In this document: one piece after another, positions 5,861-7,933 of the stretch
Position numbering within the stretch: position 1 is the first letter of the stretch
Layout of the letters: the number at the start of each line of letters is the position of its first letter
Assembly: GCA_903953985.1 (NCBI GenBank)
Contig: CAJBLW010000284.1
Location: 1-7,933, forward strand
Origin: an uncultured Burkholderiales bacterium
GTDB lineage: Bacteria; Pseudomonadota; Gammaproteobacteria; Burkholderiales; Burkholderiaceae_C
Length of the DNA stretch: 7,933 nt
Direction: 5' to 3'
Program-made: the position numbers and the translations under genes
The notes under the pieces: model-generated
What the model was told of the DNA's origin: nothing
What the model saw: the letters and a program-made list of their open reading frames with translations, nothing else
Database searches by the model: none

Positions 5861-7048
5861 ATGATCGGTCCAACGATGGCCTTGGGCGGATCAATTCAGG
5901 CGCTTTTTATGCCCTCCTCCCATTTCATTGGCCTCATGTCAGGTACCTCTTTGGATGGTGTGGATGGGGTCCTTGCCCAAATAGAAGATGCGGGACAACT
6001 GAAAGTCCTGGCCCATGACTTTGTACCTTTTGAAAATGCTTTTCGCAGTGAGTTGCTTTCACTCAACCAAAGCGGCTCCGACGAATTACACCGCAGCGCC
6101 TTGGCGAGCAACACCATTGCCCGCCATTACGCCGAGGTGGTAACCGCTTTGCTCCACAGAACCCGACTGACAGCCGCACAAGTCAATGCCATAGGCGCCC
6201 ATGGACAGACAGTGCGCCACCGCCCATTGGAATTTGACCCCGATGTGGCGCGCCATCTTCCCGCTGTAGGCTATACCCTGCAACTGATCAATCCGGCTTT
6301 GTTGGCTGAATTGACGGGCATCGACGTGGTAGCTGACTTCCGAACTCGAGACCTGGCTGCAGGGGGTCAAGGCGCGCCGCTGGTCCCTGCTTTTCATCAT
6401 GGCGTGTTTGGACAACCCGGACGCTGCGTGGCTGTGCTCAACATCGGTGGCATCGCCAACCTGAGTGTGCTCAAGGCTGACGGCTCGGTACTGGGCTGGG
6501 ATTGCGGGCCAGGCAATGCCCTGATGGATTTCTGGTGCGCTCGCCACACTGGACAAGCATTCGACCGCGACGGCGCTTGGGCAGCCAGTGGCCAGTTGCA
6601 CCCCGAATTGCTGTTAAAAATGGCCGGCGAAAGTTTTCTGCGCAAGCAGCCCCCAAAGAGCACAGGGCGCGACCTGTTCAACCCAGACTGGCTGCTGCAA
6701 CACCTGGCGTTGTTTGAAGATTTGAAACCGGCCGATGTGCAAGCCACCCTCTGCATTTACACGGCCTTCGCCTGCAGCCAAGACCTCTTGCGTTATGCCC
6801 CCGAAGCCTGCCAAGTGGTCGTTTGCGGTGGGGGTGCTTTGAACGGCGCGTTGATGGGCCAGATAGCGGCGCATGTGCCGGGTATGTCTGTCTTGAACAG
6901 TGAGTTATTGGGCCTGCCACCGCTTCAAGTGGAGGCCGCCGCCTTTGCCTGGTTGGCTTTCAAAACCGTGCGACGCGAAACATCGAGCTTGCCAAGCGTC
7001 ACGGGCGCCAGAGGCGCCCGTGTTCTGGGGGCCATCTACCCCCGTTGA
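5861..7048 (+). CDS. anmK: Anhydro-N-acetylmuramic acid kinase
   Basis: AnmK opens and phosphorylates 1,6-anhydro-MurNAc to MurNAc-6-phosphate in the cytoplasm, a step in peptidoglycan recycling (MurQ then yields GlcNAc-6-P). The 395-aa protein shows the family's ASKHA-fold motifs: GLMSGTSLDGVD (24-35), GAHGQTVRHRP (112-122), DFRTRDLAAGGQGAPLVPAFH (159-179), NIGGIANLS (194-202), GWDCGPGNALMD (212-223, with D214 the likely catalytic Asp), STGRDLFN (267-274), VVCGGGALNGALM (320-332) and the C-terminal VTGARGARVLGAIYP. E. coli AnmK is 369 aa, so the N-terminus here is about 16 residues long. The ATG at 5861 has AGGA (5849-5852) 8 nt upstream. An ATG at 5909 (MPSSHFIGLMSGTS) fits the family better and has AGG (5898-5900) also 8 nt upstream; an ATG at 5876 is a third choice. 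It sits 32 nt after the M23 peptidase gene, so a cell-wall turnover pair is likely. Confidence 0.96.
   Translation: MIGPTMALGGSIQALFMPSSHFIGLMSGTSLDGVDGVLAQIEDAGQLKVLAHDFVPFENAFRSELLSLNQSGSDELHRSALASNTIARHYAEVVTALLHRTRLTAAQVNAIGAHGQTVRHRPLEFDPDVARHLPAVGYTLQLINPALLAELTGIDVVADFRTRDLAAGGQGAPLVPAFHHGVFGQPGRCVAVLNIGGIANLSVLKADGSVLGWDCGPGNALMDFWCARHTGQAFDRDGAWAASGQLHPELLLKMAGESFLRKQPPKSTGRDLFNPDWLLQHLALFEDLKPADVQATLCIYTAFACSQDLLRYAPEACQVVVCGGGALNGALMGQIAAHVPGMSVLNSELLGLPPLQVEAAAFAWLAFKTVRRETSSLPSVTGARGARVLGAIYPR
7000..7022 (+). other. 10-bp perfect hairpin inside the 3' end of anmK
   Basis: CACGGGCGCC (7000-7009) and GGCGCCCGTG (7013-7022) are exact reverse complements around an AGA loop. The element ends 26 nt before the last base of the anmK stop codon and encodes the conserved VTGARGARV stretch, so protein constraint explains much of the pairing. 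No T-run follows. It may still pause polymerase or shield the mRNA 3' end. Confidence 0.5.
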
Positions 7049-7053
7049 TGCGT

Positions 7054-7089
7054 GGTCAGCCATGCTGGCCCGACCTGCAAATCAGGTCG
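7054..7089. terminator. Two tandem hairpins in the anmK/erpA convergent junction (possible terminator)
   Basis: Directly after anmK, GGTCAGC (7054-7060) can pair with GCTGGCC (7064-7070) around CAT, with one G-U pair in plus-strand RNA. It abuts CGACCTG (7071-7077) pairing perfectly with CAGGTCG (7083-7089) around CAAAT. The second hairpin overlaps the erpA stop codon (7082-7084). The region between these convergent genes is only 33 bp. No T-tract follows on either strand, so intrinsic termination is uncertain; the location argues for a shared 3'-end structure. Confidence 0.45.
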
Positions 7090-7447
7090 AGAAAGAAGAA
7101 CCGCAACCGCAGGTGGAGGTGGCGTTCGGGTTCTTGATGACGAACTGAGCACCCTGCAGGTCTTCTTTGTAATCGATCTCGGCACCGGTCAGGTACTGGT
7201 AACTCATGGCATCGATCAGCAGGGACACACCGTTTTTGCTCATGGTGGTGTCGTCTTCGTTGGTGATTTCATCAAAAGTGAAACCATACGAAAAACCCGA
7301 GCAACCGCCGCCTTGCACAAAAACGCGCAATTTCAAATCTGGGTTGCCTTCTTCAGCAATCAGGTCGGCCACCTTGGCGGCCGCGCTGTCGGTGAAGACA
7401 ATTGGATCGGGCATAACAGTTTGGATATTTTCAGCAAGAGCGCTCAT
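7082..7447 (-). CDS. erpA: Iron-sulfur cluster insertion protein ErpA (A-type carrier)
   Basis: The 121-aa protein is a HesB/IscA-fold A-type carrier that passes Fe-S clusters from the assembly scaffold to apo-enzymes; in E. coli ErpA serves the isoprenoid enzymes IspG and IspH. The three cluster-binding cysteines are present: C49 in QGGGCSGFSYGF, and C113 and C115 in STCGCGSSF at the C-terminus. The DPIVFTDSAAAKVADLIAEEGNPDLKLRVFV opening is typical of ErpA rather than IscA, and length is near the E. coli value (114 aa). The start is well supported: GGAG (complement of 7455-7458) lies 7 nt before the ATG, and a -10-like TATACT lies a little further up. It converges on anmK and follows rpsI on the same strand, but a strong terminator between them suggests separate transcription. 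No Isc or Suf genes are in view, so it is a stand-alone carrier here. Confidence 0.96.
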   Translation of the reverse strand: MSALAENIQTVMPDPIVFTDSAAAKVADLIAEEGNPDLKLRVFVQGGGCSGFSYGFTFDEITNEDDTTMSKNGVSLLIDAMSYQYLTGAEIDYKEDLQGAQFVIKNPNATSTCGCGSSFST

Positions 7448-7502
7448 GGTGTTTCTCCGGTTCTATGCCAAATAGTATAGCGCGCTGGTCGGGAATTACC
7501 GC
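7448..7502 (-). promoter_or_regulatory. Probable erpA promoter and ribosome binding site
   Basis: Read on the minus strand, TATACT (complement of 7474-7479) matches the sigma-70 -10 consensus at five of six bases. At 16-17 bp spacing the -35 position holds only CGGTAA/GCGGTA, a poor match, so an activator may be needed. Transcription would start near 7467, leaving a leader of about 20 nt that contains CCGGAGAAACACC before the ATG. I saw no convincing IscR-type operator. Confidence 0.5.
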
Positions 7503-7561
7503 CCAGCCTGTCCAGTAACGCTACTGGGCTCATGGGCTTTTCAAACCCCAAGCGCCCAAAG

Positions 7562-7595
7562 AAAAAGCCGCTTCGGCAAACCGAAGCGGCTTTTT
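7562..7595 (-). terminator. Rho-independent terminator after rpsI (usable in both directions)
   Basis: A perfect 15-bp stem (7562-7576 with 7581-7595) closes on a CAAA loop; its GC core GCCGCTTCGG pairs with CCGAAGCGGC. Because the outer five pairs are A-T, either strand ends in a T5 run. On the minus strand it begins 20 nt past the rpsI stop codon (7616-7618), the classical position for ending the ribosomal-protein operon before erpA. No plus-strand gene reads into it in this window. Confidence 0.92.
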
Positions 7596-7615
7596 GGCCA
7601 AACAGGCAAAGCGGG

Positions 7616-7933
7616 TTAACGCTTGGAGAACTGCTTACGGCGACGAGCAGAGTGCAAGCCAACCTTTTTACGTTCAACTTCACGGGCGTCGCGAGTAACA
7701 AAACCAGCTTGGCTCAGCATAGGCTTGAGCGAAGCGTCGTAGTCAATCAAGGCGCGGGTAATGCCGTGGCGCGATGCGCCGGCTTGACCGGACTCACCAC
7801 CGCCGTGCACGTTGATCATGATGTCGAAAGTTTCGGCATGGTTGGTCAACATGAGGGGTTGCTTGGCGATCATGATCGAAGTCTCGCGGCCAAAGTAGGC
7901 TTGGATGTCCTTGCCATTGACCGTGATCTTGCC
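7616..7933 (-). CDS. rpsI: 30S ribosomal protein S9 (partial; 5' end outside window)
   Basis: The minus-strand frame is open from the window end to TAA at 7616-7618 and gives 105 residues starting GKITVNGKDIQAYFGRETS. Bacterial S9 is about 130 aa, so roughly 25 N-terminal residues lie beyond the window; the ATG at 7873 is internal and should not be taken as the start. S9 is a small-subunit protein whose basic C-terminal tail reaches the decoding centre and P-site tRNA. That tail is seen here as ERKKVGLHSARRRKQFSKR, with the usual terminal SKR. The NVHGGGESGQAGASRHGITRALIDYD core is also typical. In most bacteria rpsI follows rplM, which would be expected just outside the window. A strong terminator follows. 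Confidence 0.97.
   Translation of the reverse strand, partial: GKITVNGKDIQAYFGRETSIMIAKQPLMLTNHAETFDIMINVHGGGESGQAGASRHGITRALIDYDASLKPMLSQAGFVTRDAREVERKKVGLHSARRRKQFSKR

Noticed and set aside
6086..6601. A 171-codon minus-strand frame inside anmK
   Set aside because: AnmK motifs run continuously through the plus-strand frame, and the antisense product resembles no known family.
7616..7873. Treating the ATG at 7873 as the rpsI start
   Set aside because: The S9 sequence continues in frame upstream to the window edge (GKITVNGKDIQAYFGRETS), so this Met is internal.

Overview
The window looks like an ordinary housekeeping stretch of a betaproteobacterial chromosome, most likely from a Burkholderiales/Comamonadaceae-type freshwater organism. 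This rests on moderately high GC, the style of the protein sequences (a KMSKS-type TyrRS, DbpA, ErpA and S9 of typical proteobacterial form) and gene order. The species assignment is inference; no rRNA or other marker is present. Eight protein genes are recognisable and all but one (rpsI, cut by the window end) appear complete.

Layout. Positions 1-127 are downstream of dbpA and hold a perfect 23-bp inverted repeat around a 30-nt centre, the least explained element here. From 4220 down to 128, on the minus strand, lie tyrS, a cation-diffusion-facilitator (CDF) metal transporter, dtd and dbpA. The gaps are small (49 nt, a 4-nt ATGA overlap, then 13 or 34 nt), so this is probably one operon. A 141-bp divergent intergenic region (4221-4361) separates tyrS from two plus-strand genes, a membrane-anchored M23 peptidoglycan endopeptidase (MepM-like) and anmK, 32 nt apart. 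Converging on anmK is erpA (minus), with its own promoter-like -10 and Shine-Dalgarno. Beyond a strong hairpin terminator is the 3' part of rpsI (minus).

How the genes fit together. TyrS charges tRNA-Tyr, Dtd removes D-amino acids mischarged onto tRNA, and DbpA is a 23S rRNA-specific helicase of 50S assembly, so three of the four operon members serve translation. The CDF transporter is the outlier. The M23 peptidase opens peptidoglycan, and AnmK recycles the anhydro-MurNAc that appears as the wall is turned over, giving a cell-wall pair. ErpA delivers Fe-S clusters. The order tyrS / M23 peptidase / anmK / erpA also occurs, from memory, in Pseudomonas, so the right half is probably an old conserved neighbourhood.

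I found no convincing new biological system, CRISPR array, prophage, IS element, tRNA or rRNA. The points most worth checking are the long palindrome at 31-106, the non-canonical metal-site residues of the CDF protein, the awkward predicted topology at the N-terminus of the M23 peptidase, and the row of hairpins at the anmK/erpA junction.
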